The notes: generated by a model from the sequence alone, not told the origin. DNA of 64,000 bases from Clarireedia homoeocarpa (GCA_001465935.1 LNKV01000001.1:496001-560000), one strand, 5' to 3'. Positions 23,042 through 35,637 are shown, counted from the stretch's first letter. Made by a program: numbers and translations.

Positions 23042-23682
23042 TTAGTAGCACCTATCCCCTTCATTATCGTCATCATCATCGTCGTCGTCGTCACTGAAAG
23101 TAGATCGAGGCAGCTGGGAAGCCAATTCTACTTTCTCTGTCGTTTTGCTTCCTCCATTGACCTTGGAATTGTCATTGGAGTCCTGTTTTTCGCGCTTCTT
23201 ATTCGTATCATGTTTTTTTGTGTCAGTTATTCTCTCCTTTCCCCGCCCATCATCAATATCCAGCCTTCCCTCCCCTCTCCTTGCCCCCAAACTAGGGGAA
23301 AGCCTCCTCAATTCCGCCTCAGTCACCGCAGCCGATGTGCGAGGCGTGCAGTAATCATACCTGCACCCTCTAGGCGGCTCTATGCCCCGCGGTGCGGGTT
23401 TATAAGTGTAATTGCCCTCGGAATATGGGGACAAGGCTGGGCTAGATTAGGCATCAGTGGATTTTCTCATAGCAGGGATTCGATCAGTATGACGCACCAT
23501 CCATGTTCAACTTTTTGCTTTGGCGCAGAACATGTTATGTTACCGCTGTCATCTACACGTGTCTCGGTGCCGAGTTCCCAGCCTTGATCACGGGCGCTGG
23601 GGGAAGGTCTGGGGGCTTTGGGATCCTCTTTTGAAGACGAGGATGTAGAGGAGGGGAGAGAGGGCGTAGGATGCTTGGGCAT
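23042..23682 (-). CDS. small hypothetical protein with poly-Asp C-terminus
   Basis: Two exons on the complement, 23498-23682 and 23042-23441, join in phase 2 across a 56-bp intron (gtgcgt … CCTAATCTAG). The product is 194 aa. The N-terminus is Ser/Pro/Lys-rich. The middle has the conserved-looking string NYTYKPAPRGIEPPRGCRYDY, then a basic Lys/Arg segment. The C-terminus has nine Asp in a row followed by NEGDRCY. No membrane segment is present. I do not recognise a named family; the acidic tail suggests a nuclear or nucleolar histone- or RNA-associated protein, but this is inference. The branch point sits unusually close to the acceptor, so the exact 3' splice site could differ. Confidence 0.6.
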
Positions 23683-25638
23683 GGTTTATTTCTTTCAAAG
23701 TAGCGCTGACGTAATCAAAAAAGAAGCAAGGAGTCAAGGGCGATAATCTAGGATGATGGAGGATGATCCACCACCGTGGGTGCCAGTTACATCCTCCGCA
23801 AGCGGCGAAGATTTTCCGTGCCAAAGGACGTAATTGGAACTGAAATGGAGAGAGTTTGAATGAAAAATTTGGGGGTGAACTTCGGGGTGTCAAATTGGTC
23901 TTATGATAGGAGTCACAGGGCGTAGAGAGGCTGATCAATTCCCAAGTATAGAAAGCTAAAAGAAAAGTTTACTGAGGGATACGGGATATTGAAATATAGA
24001 TGAGGGATAGGGCTAACAACTTCCTCAAGGCAACCAATCTGTTAGTAAAGCAAGTCTGTCAGTTGCTCTGAGGTGATCATCCGGCATATCATATTACGTG
24101 TTTTCTTTGATATGGGAAAGACCCAGGATCTGCCTTTCCAGAATTAATATGGAAAGAATCCTTCGGGGCGTAGTTACTAGGCATATTGCGTAGTCGATCC
24201 CCTGAATATATCCCAGCCCCCGCGAGGCTGGCGACCACCGTACACATTCACGAGATATATTGAAAAAGTAAACATAAACCGCTCTCATCCCGCTCGTGAC
24301 AACACATCAATGCTCAGAATACTTCCCTATCAGATTCCCCAGTGAAATTTGACTCATTTAATGTTGTTATCTCCCCCTGGATTGTCTGTCTTGACGATAA
24401 GTTAGGCGAAGTCGTGTTGTCAATTTGTACAACAGCGATCTCACCTCACGTCACTTCTCTCAGAACTCAATCTGTGCCATTTTTTACCCAAGAAAGCCAA
24501 CTATCGGATGTGACCTTGATCGCATATTAAGATGAAAGATCGGACTTAGGATGAATATTACATCTCTCGTTGAGGAAGATGTAAGAGAAGGCGGACATCA
24601 TAAGTAACTTATACAAATCGCTCATTCAAGCAAAACGAGGGCGACCGACGGTTTGTGAGTAAAGGAAAGCGTGTAGACCAATTATTCTTCAGCCTTGCCC
24701 ACTCATTTGGGAAACGCGTAGAAACCGGGGGTTGGCCAGGGATATCTAGCGGAATGAATGAGGCGAACATGGTGGTGTGGGCCATGAGGCAACAAAGGGC
24801 GATTTGAGGGACAAGGAGCAGAAACATTCATAGAGAACAGCCTTGCATTTTGGAGGGGTAGAGACGAAACCTATCTGAAAGTGTGTGTGAGGTATGAGGT
24901 TATGTGTATTGTTCGGGCCGTTTTGGTGGAGGCACAGTAACTGAGGCATACTTGGGCTAAGACTAAAATCTGACAGGGCATATTAAGGTTTCCCCAATCG
25001 CCCTGATAGATTTCTAGCGAATTGCCCATTTCCTGGCAGTGTCTTGCTCAACGCCTAGTATACACAAATCTATGTGTACGAAGTAATACCAACACTTTCG
25101 CTGCAGCTTGAGACATTGTGACATTGTAGCCCACAGAAATGCAAGCTTTCGGGTTTCTGTGAGTCTGCCTCGCCTCTTGGTGCCTGCCCATCGATTCTTG
25201 CCACTACGCCCGAGAAATCGCTCCCCGACGGAAGTGATTTGATTGCCGTTGTTTGAACAGACAGTGATAAACCTTAGTGCCCCATGCAAACCAACAAGAA
25301 ACTGACGCAGCACTTTCTTGTACGAGATCCAAAATATGCTTGTGTAGCTTGAAAAAGGAGGCTTGCCTTGATTTGACAGCCTGAATGAGCTGCTGCTTTA
25401 GCCATCTGCTCTCTGGGTGATTTATCTGTACTATCATTAGTTGCATATCTTGTAATCGATGGAGTTGATCATAACCTTCTTTTACTTTTCATCCGTTTCA
25501 AGTAATAACCACTTGCATGTGTTACAAAAGCACCACTGTCTGATAGGTCGCCAAATATCGTTGCTTGCGAGTAAAATACCTCTCGGGCCATTGTGACTTA
25601 ATTCGTTGCTGGCTCCGTAGGAAACTAAACCCTCTGAA
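23683..25638. other. gene-free stretch, nothing convincing
   Basis: About 2 kb containing only overlapping 60-116 codon frames on the minus strand. These lack start context, splice partners and recognisable motifs. No repeat or RNA gene was recognised. Confidence 0.45.
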
Positions 25639-26713
25639 TTAAATATTTCTTCGTCGAGGTTTCATTTCTTCTGAATCTTCCTTCTTGCTAATGGTTACGA
25701 GCGGCTCTTGTTCTTCCGTTTCGTCAGGTCCTACTATCCACGTTTTGACAACCTCCTTAACCTCTTGAAGTTTCTTCTCCTTTTCTTTTGCTTCTCCTAC
25801 TCTTCTGATATATCCTGCATATACTACCACTTCTGCTACACCGACCAGCAGACTGCCACTCATGCTCAAAGCTAATCGAGCAGGAGTGCTCCACCATGCT
25901 GCAGCCATCCATATTCCAGCAGCACATGTCACTATTGATATTATTACGTTGAAGATGACAGCGACCTGCCGATCAACATCTGCGTAGGTTACTTCGTCTT
26001 CTTCCGAGCTTTTGACGTCGGGGACGTTCGCAGCAAAGGCATAAGCAGCGGATGAGGTAGGATATTTCTGTGCGAAGGTCTCCATCGCTGGAGGAGGATT
26101 CATCATTCGTTCATATGCGCGAGCCTCTTCTTCTCGTCGAAGTTTTGCCATAAGGGCTTTATATTCCGCACTCTGTAGATACATAATGTTAGTCGGATAT
26201 TCAAGAAAGATCTATCACAAAGCCTGCGCAGCCTTCCTGAAGCATTACAAGAGTCATCTGCGCAGTCTGTAATTACAAAGCAAGAGTCAAAGGAGAGCCA
26301 AGCCTTACAGGTTCAGGCTTGGGCGGTGGCGGGCGGATATAAACACGAGATCCTTGGAGTAATGTCTCTAGGCTGGGACACGACTTGTCGTGAGACTTCA
26401 AATCTCGCCATATGCCGAGGACTTGTCCGTGTGAAATAGGATTTCCAATTCTGGGATCAGCCAGCGATGGTTCCGAGGCGAGCCTATTGCTAGATCCTTC
26501 GTCGTCTTTGCTGGCCGCCGAAGGCTCGATTTGGTCTGCCTTGGACGCATCTTCCTCTTGGGCTTCTCTTGCTTGCTCGCATTGTTCCCCTTCAGTCACT
26601 TTGTTGTCGTCTGTTTCTCGTCGCGTTGCTTCTCCATCCGACCCCGGAACCTGAAAGCTGTTCAGAGTAATGAGTGCCTCGACCATCTCCGACGTCATCG
26701 TGAGACAAACCAT
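25639..26713 (-). CDS. VMA12: Vma12-type V-ATPase assembly factor (ER membrane)
   Basis: Exons on the complement, 26309-26713 and 25639-26172, join in phase 0 across a 136-bp intron with a GACTAAC branch. The product is 312 aa. Features match the Vma12/Vph2/TMEM199 family: a long hydrophilic N-terminus with the conserved lead-in IGNPISHGQVLGIWRDLK and LLQGSRVYIRPPPPKPEP, then SAEYKALMAKLRREEEARAYERM. Two membrane spans follow (about 205-228 and 236-257), then a charged cytosolic tail. The family resides in the ER and helps assemble the V0 sector of the vacuolar H+-ATPase. I start at ATG 26713 (MVCLTM); an upstream in-frame ATG at 26818 would add 35 residues that look like leader. It shares a 340-bp upstream region with the COQ1-type gene. 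Confidence 0.88.
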
Positions 26714-27053
26714 TGTTGCGATTGAGGGGTACTTTACCTCGAAATGATTGATGGATTGATGGCTGCCAATAAAAGTAATCGTAATCACAAGCTTATCGAT
26801 CGTTAAAAATTGCCCCACCGGTGCTGCTTGCTTCCGATAATGGTCTAGTCTTGCTGATATAAATATTGAAATTCACATTTCAATATCGGAATTCCACGGA
26901 TGCCAATTTTTAAATTCTATACATTTGGCCTTATAGTGAGGACACTCGCGGCTTTATCTGATCTCGAAGGTTTACTCGGGAATTCTGGATGTTGGCACTG
27001 TAGGACCAGTTAGGAAAATTTTACTATTATCACTGGAGTGGGGTTTGAGGGAC
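26714..27053. promoter_or_regulatory. shared divergent promoter of VMA12 and COQ1
   Basis: Only 340 bp separate the two start codons, so one region must drive both genes. It is AT-rich and contains a perfect inverted repeat at 26863-26886. No other element is clear. Confidence 0.7.
26863..26886. repeat. perfect 10-bp inverted repeat in the shared promoter
   Basis: ATATTGAAAT, spacer TCAC, ATTTCAATAT. It lies about 150 bp upstream of the VMA12 start and 170 bp upstream of the COQ1 start. It could be a dimeric factor's operator or a hairpin in a leader. Chance occurrence in AT-rich DNA cannot be excluded. Confidence 0.75.
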
Positions 27054-28465
27054 ATGAGGATTCAGACGATAAGAGCTTTCCCCAGCTCTTCAATACCCAG
27101 AGGTCAATTCCATGGCGCCTGTTTTAGGTGCCAATTGACTTCTTCGCGGTCATTCTATTCTTCCTTCGACTCATCAAATCATCACCCCGCGCGGCGGAGG
27201 CAGTCAACGTGGGCACAGGCAGTCTCCGTGGCGTCCAATGTTTTCTCCAATGCAACATCTCGAGTCGCAAGTCCTGGCGGGGCCAGCGTTGATCCGCTGA
27301 GAATGGTAGCGAAGGAAATGAAGTTCTTGACTGGTAATATACGGCAGCTTCTCGGTTCGGGCCACCCGTCGTTAGATACAGTCGCAAAATACTATACGCA
27401 AGCAGAGGGCAAACATGTGCGACCTATGATCGTACTGTTGATGTCTCGAGCTACAGCTTTAGCACCCAAGTCCACCAAGTACGACAGCCGACAAGAGACT
27501 TCAGATATTGATAACCCAATATCGCCAACATCCATCCTTTCCGACGTCAATCCAAACGCCCCCACCTTAAATCCTCTTGCGCATGTACCACGAACATACT
27601 CTGCGGCCGAAAGCGACATCCTCCCCTCCCAAAGACGACTCGCTGAGATCACAGAGCTTATTCATACAGCCTCACTTTTACACGACGATGTTATCGACCA
27701 CTCTGTTTCGCGACGCGGAAATGCTTCCGCTAATCTCGAATTCGGCAACAAAATGGCTGTTTTGGCAGGGGATTTCTTGTTGAGCCGTGCTTCTGTAGCG
27801 CTCGCACGTTTACGCGATGCAGAAGTGACGGAACTTCTGGCGACTGTAATTGCGAACCTCGTGGAAGGTGAGTTTATGCAATTGAAGAATACTGCGCAGG
27901 ATGAGAAAAATCCTGTGTGGACTGAAGATACGATTTCCTACTACCTACAAAAGACATACTTGAAAAGTGCAAGCTTAATATCAAAATCATGTCGGGCTGC
28001 GGCGTTGCTTGGGGGTTCGGATACCGTTACAGTTGATGCGGCGTATGATTATGGGAAAAATTTGGGATTGGCGTTTCAACTTGTAGATGATATGCTGGAT
28101 TACACAATCAGTGAAGAGGAGCTTGGGAAGCCGGCTGGTGCGGATTTGGAACTGGGGCTCGCAACTGCACCCTTGATCTTTGCGTGGAAGAACAATAAGG
28201 AACTAGGTACATTAGTGGGCAGAAAGTTCTCTCAAGAAGGAGATGTGTCAAGAGTAAATCCACGTTCGAAAATGCAACCAAAACATCACTAACTTTACTC
28301 TAGGCGAGGGCATTGGTTCTTCAGAGCGACGGTTTAGACCAAACACGGGCTTTGGCTGAAGAATATGCCAACAGAGCAATTGCTGCTATCGATGCATTCC
28401 CGGAGAGCGAAGCAAAGGATGGTTTGGTCGAAATGGCAGTGAAAACGTTGAATCGAAGGAAATGA
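27054..28465 (+). CDS. COQ1: trans-polyprenyl diphosphate synthase (ubiquinone side chain)
   Basis: Exons 27054-28253 and 28304-28465 (50-bp intron, gtaaat…CACTAAC…tctag, phase 0) give 453 aa. The Arg/Ser-rich N-terminus fits a mitochondrial presequence. The first Asp-rich motif LLHDDVIDHS (about residues 207-216) and the second LVDDMLDYT (about 342-350) bind Mg-diphosphate. GKHVRPMIVLL upstream and GEFMQLKN between are also typical. Residue -5 to the first motif is Ala, which permits long chains. Expected role: synthesis of the polyprenyl tail of ubiquinone in mitochondria. The frame has an upstream TTG but the ATG at 27054 is the sensible start. Without the intron the protein would lose its conserved C-terminus (ARALVLQSDGLDQTRALAEE). 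Confidence 0.93.
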
Positions 28466-29159
28466 GAACTTGTACAACTTGATGGTGACCCCGGAGTTTT
28501 CTGTATACATGATATCACGCATACTGCATAGCATGGATGGATGACCGCTGTACTATATGAAAAAGCATTCAACTCGAAATGTGGATCTAACGTGGAGGTG
28601 TTCAAAAAATAGAGACTAGATTAGACCTTTAACATCATGGAAGGGAAAGCATGTGAACGATGGGGCATCATAGATGCGACAGCATCTATGTGCCGGCCAG
28701 TATTACAAAACACCGTATTATGTGAGAAAATCCTTGCAGTTACTCTCCTCGAGTAATATGAATGCCTTGCCAAAAAGCCTACTCGGATGTGTGCAAATAG
28801 GTAGCAGCTATTCATTGAGAGAATCATCAGACAGTTATTGGCTTTCTTTCATTGCATCCACGGTACATGTCTTAATTCACCATAGAAGCCGTGGGAAAGC
28901 GAGGCTGACCTATTGTACGAGATAATGCGATTACTATGACCTGCTCAATCCGGCCACGTTCATTGTCCAATTCACCTGTTTCCTTCGAAAAGGAGTGGTT
29001 GACGTACTTTCGTTTTGCTACCGCTCCATCTTCATGTTTTTGAAAGTGGTGGTCATTCTGATGTCTTGGTCATTTCATGCACGGACCATCGACTTTCGCG
29101 TCGCGTCTCCCACAATCTGTTCGTCTTTTATCAACCTCATCATTTTACGACGACGATAA
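28466..29159. other. intergenic region, nothing convincing
   Basis: Head-to-tail spacer between the COQ1 and ECO1 type genes. The short frames at 28.3-28.9 kb on the minus strand are antisense shadows or unsupported. Confidence 0.5.
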
Positions 29160-31365
29160 ATGACCAGGGCGAGGACGCAATCTGCTTTTAAAATGGAGGC
29201 TATGGCAAAAAGGTATCAGTTACTTGCGCCACTCGCTGCAATATGCTCGCTAATCTATTGTCAATAGGAAAAGCAGTGCTCCAATGCGAACTTACTCAAA
29301 ACGCGCTCGAGGAAACAACCAGACATCTTCTAGGAAGAGACAACGCGTTGATTCCCGAGATTTCAACCAAATTTCTCCTTCAAAGACGTTTGATACTTCA
29401 GCCGAAGTATCCCAAGCCCAGGTGCACCCCGATCACGAGAATTCTTCCCAGAAGATTACTCATTCATCCCTTGAGTGCCTTCAAGAAGATCTCAGCGCCA
29501 GTTTGATACCAAAAGTACGCGTTTTGCCTGCCAAATCTTCTCGATCTATCAGGCCTCTTGGTGAGATCAAGTCCGCCGACCAAAACCAACGCGTTGAAAG
29601 TGTTCGTGAGGAAGACCAATCTCAGACATCGACCGCCAAAGTGTCAAGTAAGATCAAGGGGATCAAGGCAATTTCTGGCGGAAGATTGACAAAATCAATT
29701 CCAAGAAGCAAGTCAACTCCGCAGTCACGACGCAATGCAATAAAAGATTCCTCGTTCGAAAACGAACCGGATTCTTCCTCGACAGGGAGAGCTCTCGCTT
29801 CAAATACCACTAATCTAAATTCAGATATTCGAAAGAATCTTCTGAATACTGGTACGGAGCAATCAGCTGACCACCCGTCAGGACATTCACCAGAAGTGAA
29901 GCCTACTGCTGTCGAACCACGTGTTAAAGCAAATACAATTAAGAAATCGTCCATTCGCAACTACTTCCAAGCCTTGCCACCACCATCCTCAAGTCCTTCT
30001 ATCACTAGATCTGTCATATTCTCTGATGAACTTCCACAAAGAACTCCATCTCCTCCATCGTCTCCGCCTCCATTGTCGAACGCCAGGTCTTCCATTTATT
30101 CTAGAGTACAAAAAACACGACGGCGCATTAGCACGAAACCACAGCTACCCAGCATCTACACAATGGGTGCATCCACTGATGCGAATTATGGTATTAATTC
30201 TGACGAAAGTACTGGAGATTTCAATGATTTAGCTAGAACTTCCATGGAGAATTTCCTTGATCGCGAGAACCTCGGAATGCTCACCAGTAAGCAGGCAGGG
30301 CACATTCTAGGCATAAGTCGACCAAATTCTCCTTCGACGATAGCCGCCTTAGAATCTCAGGGGTCTGACCCCTCATCTTCTCAGGCCCGTTATGATCGCA
30401 ATCACGTTGCCAGATCCGACACATCTAGGCATAATCTAACGAGACCGGATAGCCACAGACTTACATGCTATCAACACCCCTCTTTCTCTAATCCTAACTC
30501 GATTGCCACCGAAAAGCACACTCTAAACCTCATACCAATGAACATACCCAATGTCGAAGAACGCAAACTCATGCCCAAACCTCCCCCCTCTAAAGGTCTC
30601 GTCCAACAACTCCTCGATCTAGGCCAAACCCCGCACACCGAATGCAAAGAATGTGGCATGCATTTCATCATGGCCATCCCATCCGAGCGCCGCACCCACG
30701 ACGCCTACCACAAGCTCTTCTCCAAAGGTTGTCTTAAGAAGATGAACCTAACATCAATCCTCATCTCCGAAAAAGTCGAGGTGGATACATCCCACAAAAT
30801 CTATATGGTCGACTATAAATCCGCGCTCAAGTTCCGTGACCTCGCCGAATCCATTCTGGAAAATACATTGTCGGATATGGACGGTGCCATTCCGTCTCCG
30901 CAGCAGCTTTGGTCTACGATTCCCAATGCAGAGGATGAGTCGAAACGCGAGCCGAGGTTCAAATTCTTCTTTTATACGATTTCTGAGACTCCGGTTGCGA
31001 TTCTGCTTGCGGAGAGAGTGAGCAGCGCGCAGCCGTATATTCAGACGAAATTCGGGTTGACGGGGGCATATCAGTGTACGGAAGAAAACGGAACGCTGAG
31101 ACAGTGTGATGCAGAGGGTGCATTTACGAGTGGGGTGGAGATGGAGGTTTACATGGCGGTGGATAGGATCTGGGTGCATAGGGATTGGAGGTTGAAGGGC
31201 ATTGCGAGGCGCTTGGCTGACGTGGCGAGGGAGAAATTCATTGGGGGGATGGTAGTGGAGAAGGACAAAGTGGCAGTTAGTCATCCGACGGCGGCGGGGA
31301 GGGTGTTTGCAGGGAGGTATTTTGAGGGTGTTTTCGGGGGTTTGGCAGAGTTTTTGATTTGTTAG
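29160..31365 (+). CDS. ECO1: ECO1-type cohesin N-acetyltransferase
   Basis: My model is exon 29160-29212 joined to 29268-31365 (716 aa). The 55-bp intron (gtatca…GCTAATC…caatag) is phase 2 and leads in frame into the Met at 29284. An intronless start at 29284 (693 aa) is also possible; residue numbers here count from it. A PIP-box-like motif K221-SSIRNYF228 could bind PCNA. The long middle is disordered. A C2H2 zinc finger (C454, C457, H472, H476) precedes the acetyltransferase part. That part carries IWVHRDWRLKGIARRL for acetyl-CoA binding and VSHPTAAGRVFAGRYF near the end. Members acetylate cohesin Smc3 during S phase to establish sister-chromatid cohesion. Fungal orthologues are often shorter because the disordered insert here is long. 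Confidence 0.9.
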
Positions 31366-32102
31366 ATTGGGTTGCATGGGAGAAGAATGGAGGTTGACAA
31401 CAACGAGAGGAGGCGGCACAGGAGGATGAATAAAGGGTTAGTTCGGTACAACTGAGCGGATAGGAGGTGGCTGCAAAGATGGTGTTTTAATGATTACGAT
31501 TGTTCAGGAAGAACACGACACCAAGTACGAGAAACGGAATGATACCCATTAGTTACGCATAGGCAGAATGCCATACTTTGCCAGCAATCATATACACACA
31601 TATACCTCCTCCAAGACACAAAATTCAAATAGTCCTGATAGATCTCATTCTCGAATGCATGTTCACCTCACTGCTCTGTTTTGTTTTGTTTTCTTTAGCA
31701 GCACAGTGCTTTATCTATCCATTCATACATTACTGCTAAGTCATGTTCATAGTCGTATTCACTTCATCTCTTGGGTTTCGAATCTGAGGCAGATTATCCA
31801 CTTTCTCGTTCTTGCAATTCCCTTGATCTTCATGTATGCACTCTGCTCGCATGACCACCGCTGTTTGGGAGGTGACATCATCGGCATTTGTCCATCTGAT
31901 CGGTTCACGTGTGTACAAGAATTCACGGATTGGGCCGGGTAATATTGAGAGCTTGTGTATTTCGGGTCACAATTAGAAGGAATAAGCACTCGGTTGGATT
32001 CTAAATACAGTTAGTTACTCTACTCGTACCTTGTAGCAGCAATCTACAGCCAATCTCACCTTGCAATGTCCACCCTTCCTCCTCAGGTCCTTAACACCTA
32101 CA
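31366..32102. other. convergent intergenic region
   Basis: Between the ECO1-type gene (plus) and the epimerase-like gene (minus). The 124-codon plus frame at 31568-31942 has no recognisable features and I do not support it. Confidence 0.45.
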
Positions 32103-33569
32103 CTACAACTTTCCCTGCTGCCGCTTCTTCTCCTTCCTCTTCTGCTTTTCCCCTTGAACCCACACCCCCACCACCTCCTCCAACCCCTCCAAAACCCCCT
32201 TCTCCACCGCCTTCCACCCTAACACCTTCTCCGCCCGCGTACACCTCACCCGCATATTCATCCCAAACAGCACTTTCGCATTCAGGTCCGCATCTCTGGT
32301 CAACTTCGATCTCCTCAACCCGGGTGGATCCAACTCTACAATCTCCTTTGATTCCAATGGCACAACATCATGGTGTGGGAGGAGTGCTTGCACGAGATGT
32401 GTCATGTATGTGCGTGAGGTAAGTTCTTCGCCCGCGGCGAAATAGTAGGATTGGGGGCCGAAAGGCGCGGAGTTGGGATTGGGTGAAGAAGGGGATAAGG
32501 CGTGGTCGAGGAGGAGGAGGTATAGACGCGCAAGGTCGAGCACGTGGATGTAGGCTTGGAGGTTGGCGCCGGTGGAAACGGTGAAGCCGTGGGAGAGGCG
32601 GAGAATTTGTGTTAGGGCCATGGGGAGGGTGACGGGGGTGGGGTGGATGAGGGAGGGAGAGAGACCGTAGACCATGGTGGGGGAGACGATGGCGGTGTGG
32701 ATTGAGGGGGAGTGGGAGAATACGAGCTGTGGGGTGTTAGCATGTAGAGAATGGTGAGGATTACATCGCGGGAACTACTGAGTGCTAGGGAGGTTGAGAG
32801 GGGGGGAATGGTTTGAGAAGGGGAAGTTGGAATAGATGGAACGTACAGCATCAGGTGTGGCGTGGACGTAGGATGATGGAAGGGATTGCATTTCTTGGAT
32901 GTCTTCTACATCATCCCAAATCTTAGGGTTGGGTTTTCCATTGGGTTCGTCCCAGATAAGGGCGGCGCCGGAGGTATGGATGTAATAGGGTTTAGAAGTA
33001 CGGTTGGAGAGACCACGGAGGAGGGCGGCGATGGCGGCATCTTGACGGACGTCCGGGCCAGTATCTGGGGGGTGTAAGTGATTGTAGAGATGGATTTCGA
33101 GGAGAAGGGAGAGTGTGCGAGACGCTGGAAGAAGATAGGCCGTATCTGTAGACGACTTTCACACTTGTAGTGTCCTTCTGCCATGATACTCCTTAATTTC
33201 GAAAACGATATATGTAACTACACATAAATCTTTCCCCCATATAAACATCACTTACTCAAAACCACATCCGCCTCCTTCGCCTCCCTTTCCAAAACATCTA
33301 GAGACCCATTATCCCCCAGCACCGTCTCCACCCTTCGATACTTCCCACGAAGTGTCTCCCCCTTCTCCTCATCACGAACCAAAGCTCTAATCTTCACATC
33401 TGGATATTTCCCATACAACAATTCCAACACCGCACCACCAATATGGCCTGTTGCGCCAACTCTATAAACTCATCAGACCGTGGTATGTTCCAGAACCCAC
33501 TCCACAGCATTCGCTGCTGATATAAGGTTCAACGAAATGTTGTGTGACTTACATGAATATTCTTGACAT
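32103..33569 (-). CDS. NAD(P)-binding epimerase/SDR-like protein
   Basis: Four exons on the complement: 33553-33569, 33256-33461, 32847-33145 and 32103-32726. Phases 2, 1 and 0 close exactly, giving 381 aa. The first 17-bp exon encodes MSRIF and is joined to IVGATGHIGGAV, which makes the Rossmann motif GxxGxxG (G8, G11, G14). The chain then runs ALVRDEEKG (cofactor selection), ADVVL, YYIHTSGAALIWDEP, SSYVHA and SPTMVYGLSP. This is typical of extended or atypical short-chain dehydrogenases resembling nucleoside-diphosphate-sugar epimerases. A canonical YxxxK pair is not obvious, so activity is unsure. The tail is Lys/Arg/Gln-rich. Exon 3 could have a slightly different acceptor, because its first 25 residues look less conserved. 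Substrate unknown; cytosolic. Confidence 0.82.
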
Positions 33570-35637
33570 GTCGAAATTACCTAATAGTGTGTAATACGAA
33601 AGAGAAAACAAAAGAGCGCACGACAGCTAGTCTTGCTAACCCGCAGATGATGCGCGAATGAGAATATCAGTCTTGTCGTGGAATAACCCGACAAATATGA
33701 TTATGAAAAAAAAGCAAAATAGAGTAGATGTTGAGTGGCACACGGAGCTAAGGCCATGTTATCCATGCCAGTGAAATCTACCCCTCTCTCGGCTGAAAGT
33801 ACATCTTTGTCATCGTCGCGCAGAAGATATGGGGTATAGGAAGCACGAGGACAGAATGAGAGGTTGGAATTGGCTGGTTCTACCTTAGAATTTGGGTTTG
33901 GTTTGAAGAATTGAGAGACTGTTCTGGTATGTAAGGCGGTATTATGCTCTGATGTAAAATTACATAGGAACTTGACTTTGTTTTCGTTGTGACTGGAGAG
34001 GAAGATTGCAACGTGTAGTTTTACTAGAGAGCGCCGGCAAGCGAATTGTGGTGTTGTTGTTCGTTCAGAACCCGTGGGGCTCTTTGGGAACATACAGTAA
34101 ATTGGAATTTTGAGATTTGGGATAGAAAATCAAATTTAGACGTAACTATACGATAAGACTCTTCGTATCTCAAGCTTTTGATTTTATTAGAATTTTTCGA
34201 CAGTTCTTGAAAATTCATTATCAATATCATCATCATCATCATCATCAACCATCATCGAATCAATTCGACATCTAATTCGACATCTTCCCTTTCAACTTGC
34301 ACCAAGTGTTGATGGCTTAGCTGAACATAAACCACCAGGCGAATATGCAACGACTGTTGGCGGATTCAGGTACAGCAAATCTCACTGCAGCTGAAGTGCT
34401 TTCCTCGGTCTTGCTTCTTCTCGACAAACATCCGAAAAGCCCAACGTCGAATCAACCTCCACCCCAGAACGAACCGGCTTACCGAAAACGTCCAGCATGG
34501 TACCGATACAATGGCCTGGCCTAATATCTCGAACCCCGGCAAACGTTCTCGTGGCAGGGGAAACACCGGTGAGATGCGGGAAAAGGCAATAGGATATGCA
34601 TTGGATGGATTCGCATCCTAGCTAGCGATTGCTACGCTGAGGAAACGAGGAGAGATCACCCGCGGCCAAATATGCAGGCCGAGCAGCTGCTGCAGTCGTA
34701 TCCTATCGTTTTCGGTGTACCCCAGGTAACTCGGCGCTATCAACCCGAATCCGAGAGGTTCTAGACTTTGTGTTTTCGGGTGAGCAATCAGTTATAGGTA
34801 GAGTGGCCGAGGTGACATCGGGTTGTGAGCATCGTGATATACTCATACTGATCGCTGACTGGACTAAGGATGTGTTCAACCAATACCTTTAGGCAACTAC
34901 CGAAATATATCATGCGCAGTCGGAGTCTGAGAGTCTGGCGGATCGTACCGGATATTATTCCAGATGCGACCAGGCAATCTAAACATCCACAAAAATGGAT
35001 ACATAGAGTTGGCTTCCAGGTTCTATGGATTACCATAAACCATAGTGGATAATGCTCGACTCCAATCGGAGAATTCGTTCTCGCCAGAGACACGGTCATG
35101 GATTTCAAGCATTTCTTTTCCTGATCCTCACCTGGATCACCTGGCGTTTGGCATCTTCGTGTGCCTATCTCCGCAGCTCCATGATATCTAGGGGTTGGGA
35201 CAGAGCTTACCTATTCTGTGTTGCGCTCCGCACATACGATGCAGAGAGGGTAGTCATTCCCTCAGTGATCATGATGCCGTGCGGACTTTTGCTCCATATG
35301 TACGAAGTATGCACGATGTTGCAGCGTCAAGCACGGAATGTCCTATGAATAGTGAGACCAAACACTCTTGGCCTCGAGGAGAAAATTATCACATGTTCTT
35401 GGTTCACGCACGCAGCCAGCAGGAAGCCATGCTAAAAAAGATATCGCATTACACAACTAGACATGAATAAATATGCATCACAACCAAATATCCAAGGTCC
35501 AAGGTTACTCACAATCTTCAATGCCACAACAGACCATGGCTTCATTACCCGAAAGTCGTACGACCATCAAAACCATGCTTTCATTCGCAAAGCCCTTGAA
35601 CAAATATGTTTTCGGCAGTTTTGCTGACATCGACAGA
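33570..35637. other. gene-free stretch, possibly holding gene relics
   Basis: No intact gene is supported. A 59-codon ATG frame at 34345-34524 (MQRLLADSGTANLTAAEVL …) has protein-like composition and stops within a GC-richer patch. The following 300 bp look like decayed coding sequence, but no family is recognisable. A (CAT/ATC)n tract lies at about 34229-34249. Confidence 0.35.
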
